The notes under the pieces are model-generated. The model did not search any database. It saw only the letters and a program-made list of their open reading frames with translations, and was not told the DNA's origin. A stretch of 64,000 nt of DNA from Tetragonia tetragonoides. Taxonomy: Eukaryota; Streptophyta; Magnoliopsida; Caryophyllales; Aizoaceae. Below, piece by piece: positions 23,230 through 33,435 of this stretch. The translations under genes and the position numbers were made by a program. The DNA lies in NCBI GenBank assembly GCA_038025085.1, contig CM076153.1, positions 6,417,501-6,481,500 on the forward strand, given 5' to 3'. Each line of letters begins with the position of its first letter. The stretch's first letter is position 1.

Positions 23230-23824
23230 TTACATATGCTTAATAACCCAAGCCATAATAGCAAACCCAATGAAATAAAAAGGAAAGTCAAATCCACTGG
23301 TAGGCCACTTATTGATCTTCCTTTTCAAGTCCACAATTTCAGTTTGAAGGAGTAAATTGGCATCTTGAAAGGAATTTTTTTTGTTTTTTAGACGCGAGTA
23401 TTTGCCCTCCCACATGGAAATCTGTTACCTTAGTTCTTCAACTTCGTTTTGGTTGATTTCCGGGAAGAACTCGTGATACTTAGCAGCAATGGCGTTAATG
23501 ACATCGTCTTCCAAAAGAAACGTCTCACATTTGCCAATCTACAAGGGAAGATCATTGTAACAATTAAAATGGTTCTGCTTAAATAGGGAAAATGAAAATC
23601 ATATGAAGAAACTTACTTGCCAATCTGGACAGCCATAGAAGACTCGTCCTTCGTTAGGAGTTTTCTTTTTGACAGCGTTGATAAACTGCCTTTTTGTCGT
23701 GGCCGCAAAGAATGGTCCCATCAAACAACATTCTTATGCATTGTTCAGTAGGAGCAGAAGAAGATGCTACGTTAGATGTGGAATTGGAGAAGGAAACAGA
23801 TTTGGTTTTCTTGGAACTGGACAT
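23230..23824 (-). pseudogene. GRF-type zinc-finger protein with coiled coil and C-terminal membrane helix
   Basis: The ATG at 23824 opens a Ser-rich start (MSSSKKTKSVSF), then DGTILCG and, one frame away, KKTPNEGRVFYGCPDW: the GRF zinc-finger signature (C, then N-x-GR-x-F, then C). Exon 1 ends at 23617 and exon 2 (23538-23230) follows an AG acceptor. It encodes ETFLLEDDVINAIAAKYHEF, a coiled coil (LLLQTEIVDLKRKINKW) and a hydrophobic tail (FPFYFIGFAIMAWVIKHM). One extra base near 23690 and a TAA near 23427 break it as read. Similar GRF/coiled-coil/tail proteins are abundant in some plant genomes as hypothetical proteins. Confidence 0.7.
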
Positions 23825-23874
23825 GTTTGATGAGAGGAGAAGGCAAAACAGAGAGAAAAAGGGGAGATGGGGGA

Positions 23875-26800
23875 TTAATGAAGAAGGCGATAGGGGGAGA
23901 GAGAGAGAGAGAGAGAAATAAAGGCGGCCAAATTATTCTGGCCAGATACTCCACCTTCCTCTGCTCCTTTCTTCTTGCCTGCTCCTTTCTTCTTGTCCTT
24001 CTCATCATCCAAACATGCTTCAAGAACTTCTTCCCTCACGGCATTGAAATCATGCCGTACCATCTCAACCGCTATTCGTCTACGGGTATATTGTGCTGGC
24101 AACTAACAATCCAAAACATCATATCAATCAATTGAATTCAAGTACTACCAAATTGAACTAAATTGTCTGAAAACCTACCATATGGTCCTCCAATTCACTC
24201 TTCTTCATTGGCCAGACCTCCATCACACCCATCAAGTGTACGCCACAATCATAACTACACAAACATTATTGTCAGTTTCCAAGCTTTTCACACCACCTAT
24301 TTTTGGTTTAAACACAGAACATAACTTACTAGTTTTCTTGTATCGGGACATCCCCCAAGCAGCGTTCCCACTTTGACAGATCCACATCCTTCACCACAAG
24401 TGACAACAGGCACTGTATATTCCTAATCTAAATGATGAAAATACCAATTCACATCACATATATAATCAACATATCACCAACATTTTCAAATGTTCACATT
24501 CAACAGCCCTAAAACATGTATCCTACAAAATTTAACTACTTCATATTGTCTTACCAGCCTTTCTATCTTCAAGTCGGAGCCTGCCACAAATGATTCAACT
24601 TTTGGCGGGAGTGAATCGAGCTTTGTTATCTTCTTCTCCAGCATATCAAAGTGCAACGACCACCAGTGACACCCGTCACATACCGGAAAAAACAGCTATA
24701 CAATGACAGAAACAATATTAGGATCCCTTATTAATGACATTTAAATTTAGGTCCCAACTTAAGTACTAACTGTACTAACATTTCTGCATCCTTTTGGGGC
24801 AACATTCACTTTATCATATGCTTCCCTAACAGCAACAAGTCCCTTATCAGCCAAACATCTCATTAGATATTTTTCTGGAGACTCTTCTGTGATGCCATGA
24901 ACCTGCGGTTCAAATGTCAAAAGTTCATTAAATTGGAATTCAATTCTAAAGTTATATCAAATAGTTTATTTTTATTTACCCCATATCTATCATCAAATAT
25001 ATATGTACTCCTTCCCGCACGATTCCAGACAAGATTTTTCATATATGCCCAACATTTGACAACCTGCCATGAAGCATTTTAGCGTTCTCAATCCAAATAA
25101 AATAACTAGCAACATCTATTCTCAACTGTTAATAGAGGCTATACTTACATCGCATGACAACCATTTACGTGCCATCGATAGTGTCCTCATGTCCTCCCTT
25201 GTTACAAAATAATATGGAACTTCAACAATATACCCATGTTCACTACTAACTGTATATCGACCGCCACCTCCAATGAACTTAATAATCTTCGAATCTTCAT
25301 CACTAACTGCTTCCCGATTCAGTTTGCGATTGGTGCGATCCGATTTCTTCCTCTTCTTATCAGTGCTCTCCTTCTTATCAGTTCCCTCCTTATCAATGCT
25401 CTCCTTCTATCCTTATTATCACTTCCCTCCTCATCAGTGCCCTCCTTCTCATCAGTGCACTTCCTTCTTATCACTGCTCTTCTCCTTCTTATCAGTGCCC
25501 TCCTTCTCATCAGTGCCTTCCTTCCCCAATCTGCCCACATCAGGTTCTTTGCGCCTATCTTCTGCACCTTCACTATCATCAAAACCCTCCATGAAACTAT
25601 GAAAATTATCACCACCTTCATGTACATCCTTAGGGGTTGCAAATGTTTCTGCAGTCCTTTCATTCTTGTGCAAAGATGATATAGAATGATAGACTGGTAC
25701 ACTATCAGCCCTGAATTCATTCTTGTGCAAAGACCCTATATCCTGATAGACTGGTATACTACCCTCCTTACCCCTACTTGGTGTCTTTATGTTAACAGAA
25801 GACTTCTCTGATATACCCCCATTGTCAATCCAACTACGGCTGCCACTCACACTACAAGCACTGTTGTCACCAACCCTCACAACATTCATTAACTTCACCC
25901 TATCTGGGTATTTCAAATCATTTTTACCAACCTGCATGACCATTATGTAACCATCAAAATCGTAATTCACATCACTCATTTAACTGTCCAAAAACCAACT
26001 ACCAATTCAATTCATCACCTTGTGATAAACTAGATGGGGCATTTCTGTTTTAGGTATGTCCTTGAACAACGGACCATTCCCCTCATCCGGGTGCCTCTCC
26101 CCATATTTTAAATCGGGATCATCCAACAACTGCAATTAAATAAGGCATAAACTAATTCATTATGCTATATGCTCCATACTTACATGTATATTGCATTACA
26201 AACACTGACCACCTATCATGCACTTAACAATGACCAGCTAACATGCACTTAACAGTCCCTAAAATATCAGAATCCAGTTCTTCAACATCACTAAACATGT
26301 ATCATGCACTTAACAATCAGGAATTACTTGCTGCCAACATACCTTTTAACAAACAATATACAACTAACCCACAATGCTCACAATATACAACTAACCCACA
26401 ATGCTCACAATATTTTTCAAACATGAGAATAGCCACACATAGCAAACAACAAATGCCACACATAACTGAATTGTATTCACTGAACATCCATACCTCTGCC
26501 GCACCAAACTGTTTCGTTTCCTCGTTGTAGTCCGCTCTAACAGCAGCCTCCATTATATCCTTGCTCCATGCTGATAGCCTACAACGGTATCCTTGCTTAC
26601 TTCCCCATCCTACCACTGATCTACGCTTCAATCGATCCAGGTAGAATATCTACATAATCCATACATTCTTCATTAATCAATATGTCAGCAAAATTTATAA
26701 GAAATATAATGTAATACAGTCAAAACTTACCACTAACATAATAAGACAACCAGAATAACCCCCACCCTTTTTCCCCCTCGCCTTCTTCTCCTTCTCCTTT

Positions 26801-27606
26801 CTCTTTCCTGCCAACAAATAATCAAGGACAAAAGTTGCCCAATCATATTCATAAGGATCATCAACCCGAAAAGCGATTCTCAACATCCTAGGGCTAATTG
26901 TAATAGATTGAGTTGGGCATAAAAAGGACCCCAGCAAGTACACCAACAAATGAATCTTAAACTCATCATAACATATCCCATCCTGTATACAACTCAACAC
27001 AGCTTTACCAATTATACCACACTTTTTCCCGGTCTTCGAATCTGTCGATAAATCCTCATACCTCTCCTTCCAACCAAGATACACTAAATCCTTCTTAGAA
27101 CACTCTACAACAGGAAGGACACCACCACGGATACCTAATATCCATGAAACATGATTCGGTGTAATCTTCAGCTTCACATTCTCACGCAGCTTCAATGTGA
27201 TACTCACATCATCTAGCCTCTCCATTAACCAACTAACAAGTCTCCTATCCAAACTAAAGTTGTCCATCTCCAATATGGCACCAAAACCCATATTATGAAC
27301 CCACTGTCTCTGCCGAGAAGTCAATCCTACTTTTAGACAAGCTACCTTCTCTGGAACTGACTTTAGGTTCTGAGCCTGTCAATTTCATACAATATAAACA
27401 CATTATTTTTCAGTATTTTACTTAACTTTACAATTCAAATATCTGTTCCTCATCTTTACCGGTTTCCGTCGAGAAGGACCTTTCTTCTTTGGATTATCAG
27501 ACATTTCATCAGAACCCTTGGATCCTGCTGCATCATCTTCCTCCGCCTCGATTGCTGGAGACCACGATTCTTCTCCCTTATGTCTCTTTTTACCACTTCT
27601 CAACAT
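23875..27606 (-). pseudogene. Ulp1-like (C48) cysteine protease gene, about 11 exons, central part damaged
   Basis: Exons, minus strand: 27606-27460, 27375-26731, 26649-26494, 26129-26019, about 25979-25149, 25063-24980, 24902-24780, 24695-24555, 24412-24330, 24254-24179, 24102-23875. All but the fourth/fifth junction have phase-matched GT-AG sites. The N-terminal half (27375-26494) resembles the region preceding plant Ulp1-like domains (WILGIRGGVLPVV). The protease domain has His in CDGCHWWSLHF, Asp in ITKLDSLP, Gln in VPIQEN and Cys in YDCGVHLM: the full catalytic set for desumoylating/deneddylating Ulp1 enzymes. Stops lie between exons 4 and 5 (25980-26018), and there are frame changes within KEGTDEKEG-type repeats near 25400-25460. 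It may be two genes, the second starting at 25979. Confidence 0.78.
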
Positions 27607-28373
27607 CTAATTCCATATACAAAGTTCTCAAATTTACAAACTTTGTTCTTCTTCACAATTAAATCAATCTATCAATTCAACTCTATTCCACTTTTAAACG
27701 TAATGCAATAATAAACATGTAATTTCCATTCTTTGACCATAATCAATTACTTTGTAAATTTAACCTACATTTTTCACATGCAATTCAATCAAACATTCAC
27801 CCCTCTTCTATAATTTTATTTCCCTAGTTCTGCCTACAACTTATTATTCATACATATTAAACACATTAGCAGTTCGTACAATTTAGGTTTGTTTCAAACC
27901 ATATCTAAACAACTAAATTATCAAACACTATATCAAAATTTCTACCTAAATGTTTCGGAACATACCTTTACTGCGATCTTATACCTTGAATTGAGATCTT
28001 TATGCCTCCAATTTGAGTTTTCTTGCCCTAATTCTAATTTCCCCCAATTCGCTGGTCCTCCACTCAAATTTACGCCTTCCACTCGTAACACACAGAAAGG
28101 GGCAAACTAATCACAGCACCATTGCAGTTTGCTCTTCACCATCAAAACCATGAACCAAAAACCCCCAATTCCAAAACCCCTTTTTGAAATCACCAAATCA
28201 TAACCCCTAATTTTAATCGCCAAAATGAAAACCTTTGTTTCACAAACAGTGACCAAATCAGCGGAGAACGCAATTTGAGAGTGAATGTTTCAGCCTCAGT
28301 ATTTGAGAGTCAAATTTTGGGCGAAATTTTAGTTTCTTCTAAGTTTTTGAGCTTTATGGGTAAGAGATGATTT

Positions 28374-28410
<37 letters not shown>

Positions 28411-28569
28411 GATATGTGTAAGAAATTATTTTAGGGGAGAGAGAGAGAGAGAAACAGATATGTGTAAGGACATGTTCTGGAATTTTCGTCGTTCAACAAA
28501 TGCATGGCATCGTGAGCTTTTTAAATAATTGTAGTACATGTCAAAGTCAAACCCGCCACATCACACTAG
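27607..28569 (-). other. MULE right subterminal region
   Basis: Probable promoter and leader of the Ulp1-like gene. It contains A/C-rich words like the left end (28140-28210) and two (GA)n tracts at about 28377-28408 and 28436-28452. No gene seen. Confidence 0.55.
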
Positions 28570-28590
28570 TAGAGGGATAAGGGTGTCTAC
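28570..28590. repeat. Right 21-bp direct repeat flanking the MULE
   Basis: Identical to 17424-17444. Confidence 0.75.
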
Positions 28591-29126
28591 TTATTAGACA
28601 TTTATCAACTCTCTTTATTATTTCAGGGTCAGGTAGATCTGTGTCAAAGAGACAAAGACCTCACAATTAAGTAGTAGTACAGTAGTACATAGTACACATG
28701 ACACATCTTAAACAACTTACTACTCCGTAATAATTTTTCACAGACATAATATAATATAAATATATATATTTTTTACCTCATCCTGAGAAAGCACATACAT
28801 GAAGAACATAGCAGCATCTTCATAAGATATCCTATTTTCACGTAGATTGACATTAGGTCAAGCAATTTGGGCTGAGGGAGTAATGCATGTATCCGGGTAC
28901 AAAACATTGGTGCCTGGTCAGATAAAAAACGAGTTGGGCCGACTTCTTGTCAAAAAAAATAAAAGACTCACACTCTCATCCACAAACAAAAACACCCCCC
29001 ACCATATTAAATTCAGTGGACGTGATTGGATCTCTTTCTATACTGGTGTAACAAAACAACCCAAGCAACACCTTATCAGAAATTAGAAACACAGAATTAC
29101 AAGAACAGAGAACAGAAGAGAGTTAT
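28591..29126 (+). promoter_or_regulatory. Upstream region of SOUL gene copy 2
   Basis: 28620-28820 resembles 12775-12930 of the first duplicate. The secreted-peptide gene that follows there is missing here. The segment now lies 1.2 kb upstream of the SOUL start because of the LTR element at 29127. No coding sequence seen; promoter role inferred only from position. Confidence 0.4.
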
Positions 29127-30286
29127 TATCAAAATATAGAGAAACGAATAAGCTGAAACGAATAAGCTCTAACTTCTCATTGATAGCATAGGGAACATTC
29201 CTTTATATAGTACAGGAAGATCTAGAATAATCTATTCTAGAATAATCTATTACATAATCTCTCTAGAATGATCTTGATCTATAATATCTAAGATATTCTA
29301 CTAATTTCATTCATTAATTATGGCAATATATTATTTCTTACTCCAATACTCCCCCGCAATTGTAGCGGCTGAAATCCAAAGCTACGATTGGAGAAACTTT
29401 GTCATTCTTAGAGATCTTGATCGAAATGAAAAATCCCCTTCTGTAGGTGCATCTATCACATGAGCCCCTTGAACTAAAAGAAACCCATCAATTGAAGTTA
29501 AGCGGAGTATTACTCAACGGACAGAAATTTTGGATCGGGCTAATGAACCCAATCTATGTCCATCTCCAACACGTTTTTCAAGGCTTGTAACCCAAACGAC
29601 TTGCTCCACCACGCAACACCACTTTTTTAACATAATAGGGTGTTTGGCCGCCATGATAATTCGAAAAGGCGGTTGTGAAACAAAGCAAGAAGACATTGAA
29701 AATAAGATGGGTAAAACTTCGTGTTAAGAAGGAAGAATAAATATAAAATGAGCTGTGAGAAATAGGGCTGATTTCTTGAATTGCATGTGATCAGAAGGGG
29801 TTGGCTTTGATATTGGTTTATTGTAACTTAACCATGATAACAAAGCACATCATCACAAATCATAGAGTTAAGGATCAGGACAAAAGATATTGCCAAACTT
29901 TTGTAGAGATTATGTATACGATCTAGGTAGAATATAACCAAACGAGACGAGAGTGTATTTGTGCTCAAGAAGAGTTAAAGGGAAAAGTTAAAGATTGTCC
30001 GGTGGCGGACGGACAAGAGTCCGCCACCGGCGAAACGGAAATAAGTTTTAAGGTCTTCAAGATTGAGGCTCTAATACCATATCAAAATATAGAGAAACGA
30101 ATAAGCTCTAACTTCTCATTGATAGGATAGGGAACATCCCTTTATATAGTACAAGAAGATCTAGAATAATCTATTCTACAATAATCTATTACATAATCTC
30201 TCTAGAATGATCTTGATCTATAATATCTAAGATATTCTACTAATCTCATTTATTAATTATGGCAATATATTATTTCTTACTCCAAT
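29127..30286 (-). mobile_element. TRIM-like LTR element (copia-type ends), minus strand
   Basis: Direct repeats 29127-29348 (222 bp) and 30080-30286 (207 bp) enclose 731 bp with no coding potential. On the minus strand the sequence TGGTATTAGAGCC next to the LTR at 30079 matches the initiator-Met tRNA primer site of copia-type elements, and GCGGGGGAG (29349-29357) is the purine tract. The length difference is mainly a 14-bp duplication (GAAACGAATAAGCT) in the left LTR. Flanking bases GTTAT (29122-29126) and GGTAT (30287-30291) are a near target duplication. A LTR TATA box (CTATATAAAGG, minus strand) points away from the SOUL gene. Confidence 0.85.
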
Positions 30287-30299
30287 AGGTATTGTGAAA

Positions 30300-32270
30300 A
30301 TGGGTGCTCTCAAACTGTTGGAATTTACTCTTTTATTGAACTTGCTATCTAACACTAATCATATTAAGAATGAGCAGAAGTTGCAGGTTTACCCACCATC
30401 ATGCACCCGAATAGAGTGTCCAGGATATGATTTGATTCACGAGGGTAATGGTTTTGAGATTCGTCGCTACAATTCATCGCTTTGGATGTCTACTTCTCCA
30501 ATTCTTGACATCTCTCTTGTCCAAGCCACTCGCACTGGCTTCTTTCAGTAAGTTTTTTGTGCCCCTTACTTTTAATTACTGTTTCATTATATGTTTCGTT
30601 TCAGAAGTTAGTTTTACTGTTTTGTTTTTTGATAGATAGTTAATCCAAATTTAATGAAATGCAATTTGCACTTAAATTATGGTTGGTGGTCAATCAATTC
30701 ATCAGAGGAATTGTTGAGATTTCGTAATCACATAGTCACAAGAGGGAAATAACGTGCGGGCTGAGCACTGAGCAGCTCTTAAGTCTTGGTGGGCTTGAAC
30801 AAGCTGGGGCTCGGCTCAGCTTGTCTATGCTCGAATTGAGTCGAGCCGAGTCATGTTTTTTTTTCTACCTATGCATTTTGGACAATTTTTAAGATATATT
30901 TTCTTTCTCTTTTGTTTTGGGGAGAAGGTATGAAAGTCGAGTTAATTGGGGTCATTATAATTAGGGAAGGGAAAAGACACAAGACCCACAACACAATTAT
31001 CACTCGAAATATTAAATTGAGGACAATGAGATTTATCTTCAAGATCAACCTTTTAAAGTTGGAGGTGTGGCCGTATAGGTGCTCTACCACTTGCGCAGCC
31101 AAAAAAAACTTGAACTCCCAACTTATGCTCGAGTACTATAAGTAGAGATGGCACTGGGCACGATTAGCACGAGGCACGGCACGACCGAGCGCGCTTTTAG
31201 CACAGCACGACACGAGCACGGAGAAAGCACGAGCATGAGCACGGGCACGAATGACTGGGCTTGGGCTGGGCCCAGACAAGGATTTTGAAAAGAAAGCACG
31301 GTAGGGCATGGCGAAATTTGTTATATTATTTAAAATAAGGCACGCACGGCACGACACAAGCACGAGTACGGGCACGACAACGGGTACGACCTGGGCCTAC
31401 CTTTTGGAAGAGCAGGCACGGCACGGCACGAAGCACGATAACTATAAGCACGGCACGGCATGACACTGTTACAAAGCACGAAGGCACGACACGAAGCCAT
31501 CTTTAACTATAAGTCTATAAGAATATAACATATAAAAATTCGTCAAAGGAAAGGATATACTCATTGATATTTTCTATTATTAGTTTATTACTACTATGAA
31601 AATTGTTGACAAGAAATTCATAAAAGCCAAGTTGGGCTAGCTTAAGTGGACCGACCCGTACCAAGTTGGTCAAGTCCAACTGGCCTGATTCACTAACCCA
31701 TCTCAGCCCACCTCTCACCACGGGCCAGGCCAAGCTCATTTAAGTAGTGTTGGGCTTGAGGTAACCCATTTGTCAATTAACAAAGTACTTCATTCATTCC
31801 CTCTTTCAATTTTCTTTGTACCCTTTTCTCCTCCTAGGCTATTCGACTACATCCAAGGTAAAAATGAGTACAAGAAGAAAATAGAGATGACAGCACCAGT
31901 GATGACCCAAGTCTCCCCAAGTGACGGACCCTTCTGTGAATCATCATTCGTGGTTAGCTTCTACGTTCCGAAAAAGAACCAGGCGAACCCACCTCCGGCT
32001 GAAGGGCTCCATGTCCAGAAATGGGATTCGACTTACATTGCAGTGAGACAGTTTGGCGGCTTTGCAGCAGATGCTGAAATCGGAGAGGAAGCTGCAGCAC
32101 TGCAAGCCAGCCTCGCTGGATCGAAATGGGAAGCTGCCATTGAGAAGAGCCGGGCACATCATACCAGCTCGTCGTATGCTGTTGCTCAGTACAATTCTCC
32201 TTTTGAGTTTGAGAATAGAGTGAACGAGATATGGTTGAAGTTTGACATGCAGGATGTTGCTGAGAACTGA
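30300..32270 (+). CDS. SOUL heme-binding family protein, two exons
   Basis: Exon 1 30300-30547, intron with GTAAGT donor and CTCCTAG acceptor, exon 2 31838-32270; 226 residues, close to the Arabidopsis family members (about 230). The N-terminus is hydrophobic (LLEFTLLLNLLSN), suggesting a signal peptide or anchor. The SOUL domain runs from about residue 37 (CPGYDLIHEGNGFEIRRYNS) through KIEMTAPVMTQVSPS to NEIWLKFDM. Family members bind heme or tetrapyrroles; the biological role in plants is mostly inferred. A TRIM-like element ends 13 bp before the ATG, so the native promoter and leader may be displaced. The intron carries a hAT-like MITE. An inactive tandem copy lies at 14505-16480. Confidence 0.92.
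31143..31505. mobile_element. hAT-like MITE in SOUL intron
   Basis: A 363-bp element with termini TAGAGATGGC and GCCATCTTTA (reverse complement TAAAGATGGC), filled with GGCACG/GCACGA words. It is flanked by a perfect 8-bp duplication ACTATAAG (31135-31142 and 31506-31513). The empty site is present in the first SOUL copy near 15468 (GTACTATAAGCC). Confidence 0.9.
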
Positions 32271-32644
32271 TCATAGTATTGCTTTTGGCTCAATGAGAAA
32301 ACTTCTGTGTTTGTGATGCATTGGTGAGATCTTTATGAGGCTATCGAGCTTTAGCGGGAACTTCGTCCATTGATAATAAATAAATTTTCTTACAATGCAA
32401 TATCAATTTCTATTATTTGGTTGTGAATTTGACATCACCATTGAAACTTTCCTGCAAACTCAGCTCAATGAGTGCCTCCTGAAATCTGCCGTTCTAGACA
32501 TGCAGATTTGCAATAACATGAAATTGACATGTTCAAACATCAAAATAATTCACAATGCTTAAGAAAAAGGATCAAACAGCAGGGTACTATACAAATTTCA
32601 CCCAAGCCATCTATGTCATCTCTAACTAAGTATAATACATGCAT

Positions 32645-32686
<42 letters not shown>

Positions 32687-33435
32687 GCAACTAAGTAAAA
32701 TACACAGTTAATAGTCTTAATACCGCAGTTGCTTGGTTTCCTAGGGGATCGAGGCTAAAGATACATACAGCAAGAGACTTTTCAAATACAGAAATCAAGA
32801 AATGTCTGCAAGATGGAATATCTTAAGAAAAAATTGTGAAACTTTGTTCTTCACCAGAACTTTGACCTGATGAAGAAGACCAAATTTCTTCTACTGTATT
32901 TATTTTTCAATGTCTCAGGGAAAACCCGATCATATGGATGTCAAGGGGATTGTTCATGGATTCCTCATGAACATACAGCATAACAGCACAAAGAAAAGTT
33001 TCTTGTTCTGAGCTGAACTAAGCGAGAAACATGCAGAACAAGGAACACTAGAAATTTCTAAGCCAAAATATGTTTACTCTCGTGGCGCTGCCTTTGTTTC
33101 CAGGCTGGTTTCCTTTTCTCTTTTACTGATCGGCAAGTTAGCTCTCCTCAGATATTCACGAGAAATAGCACCAGCATGGGCACGTTCATGTGAAATTACA
33201 TCAGTTCGGTGCCGTAAAAAAGATAATATAGAAAGAGTTTCTTCAACAGAAACAAGTCACTGGACTGAACTAAAATCTACATTTTCTTATCAGTAAATTT
33301 GATGGTGAGCACAAATATTCTTGAAACTACAATATTGACAGATGCCCCATTCAACAAGTGGATTGAAACTGGAAAATTTTGGGGCATGGATCCTACCAGT
33401 TGAAGACCTACTATCGCTGAGTTTAATACACATAC
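32271..33435. other. Convergent 3' regions of SOUL and UBP genes
   Basis: The two genes converge here. It contains a 35-base A run at about 32648-32682, which on the plus strand could be the tail of an insertion or simply a microsatellite. The rest has no reading frame and probably contains both 3' untranslated regions. Confidence 0.55.

Larger units (their letters stand above)
17445..28569 (+). mobile_element. Composite Mutator-like element (MULE), 11.1 kb
   Basis: Bounded by a perfect 21-bp direct repeat. The ends are only weakly inverted: left CAGCTGACATGGC against reverse-complemented right CTAGTGTGATGTGGC, with ATACTACA/GTACTACA about 20-35 bp further in. Subterminal regions on both sides are rich in AAACCCCCAAATT-like DNA. 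Inside lie a FAR1/MULE transposase gene and a B3 gene on the plus strand, then a GRF zinc-finger gene and a Ulp1-like gene on the minus strand. Ulp1-like genes are known passengers of some plant MULEs. The two strands converge at about 23000-23230. The direct repeat and the gene content together support one unit, but the exact termini remain inferred. Confidence 0.72.

Noticed and set aside
30869..31145. Possible extra SINE in SOUL introns (box-like motifs GCGCAAGTGGTAGAGCAC and GAGTTCAAGTT)
   Set aside because: On the strand where both motifs read correctly the B-like motif comes before the A-like motif, the wrong order for a pol III promoter; the segment is shared by both SOUL copies and has no target duplication.
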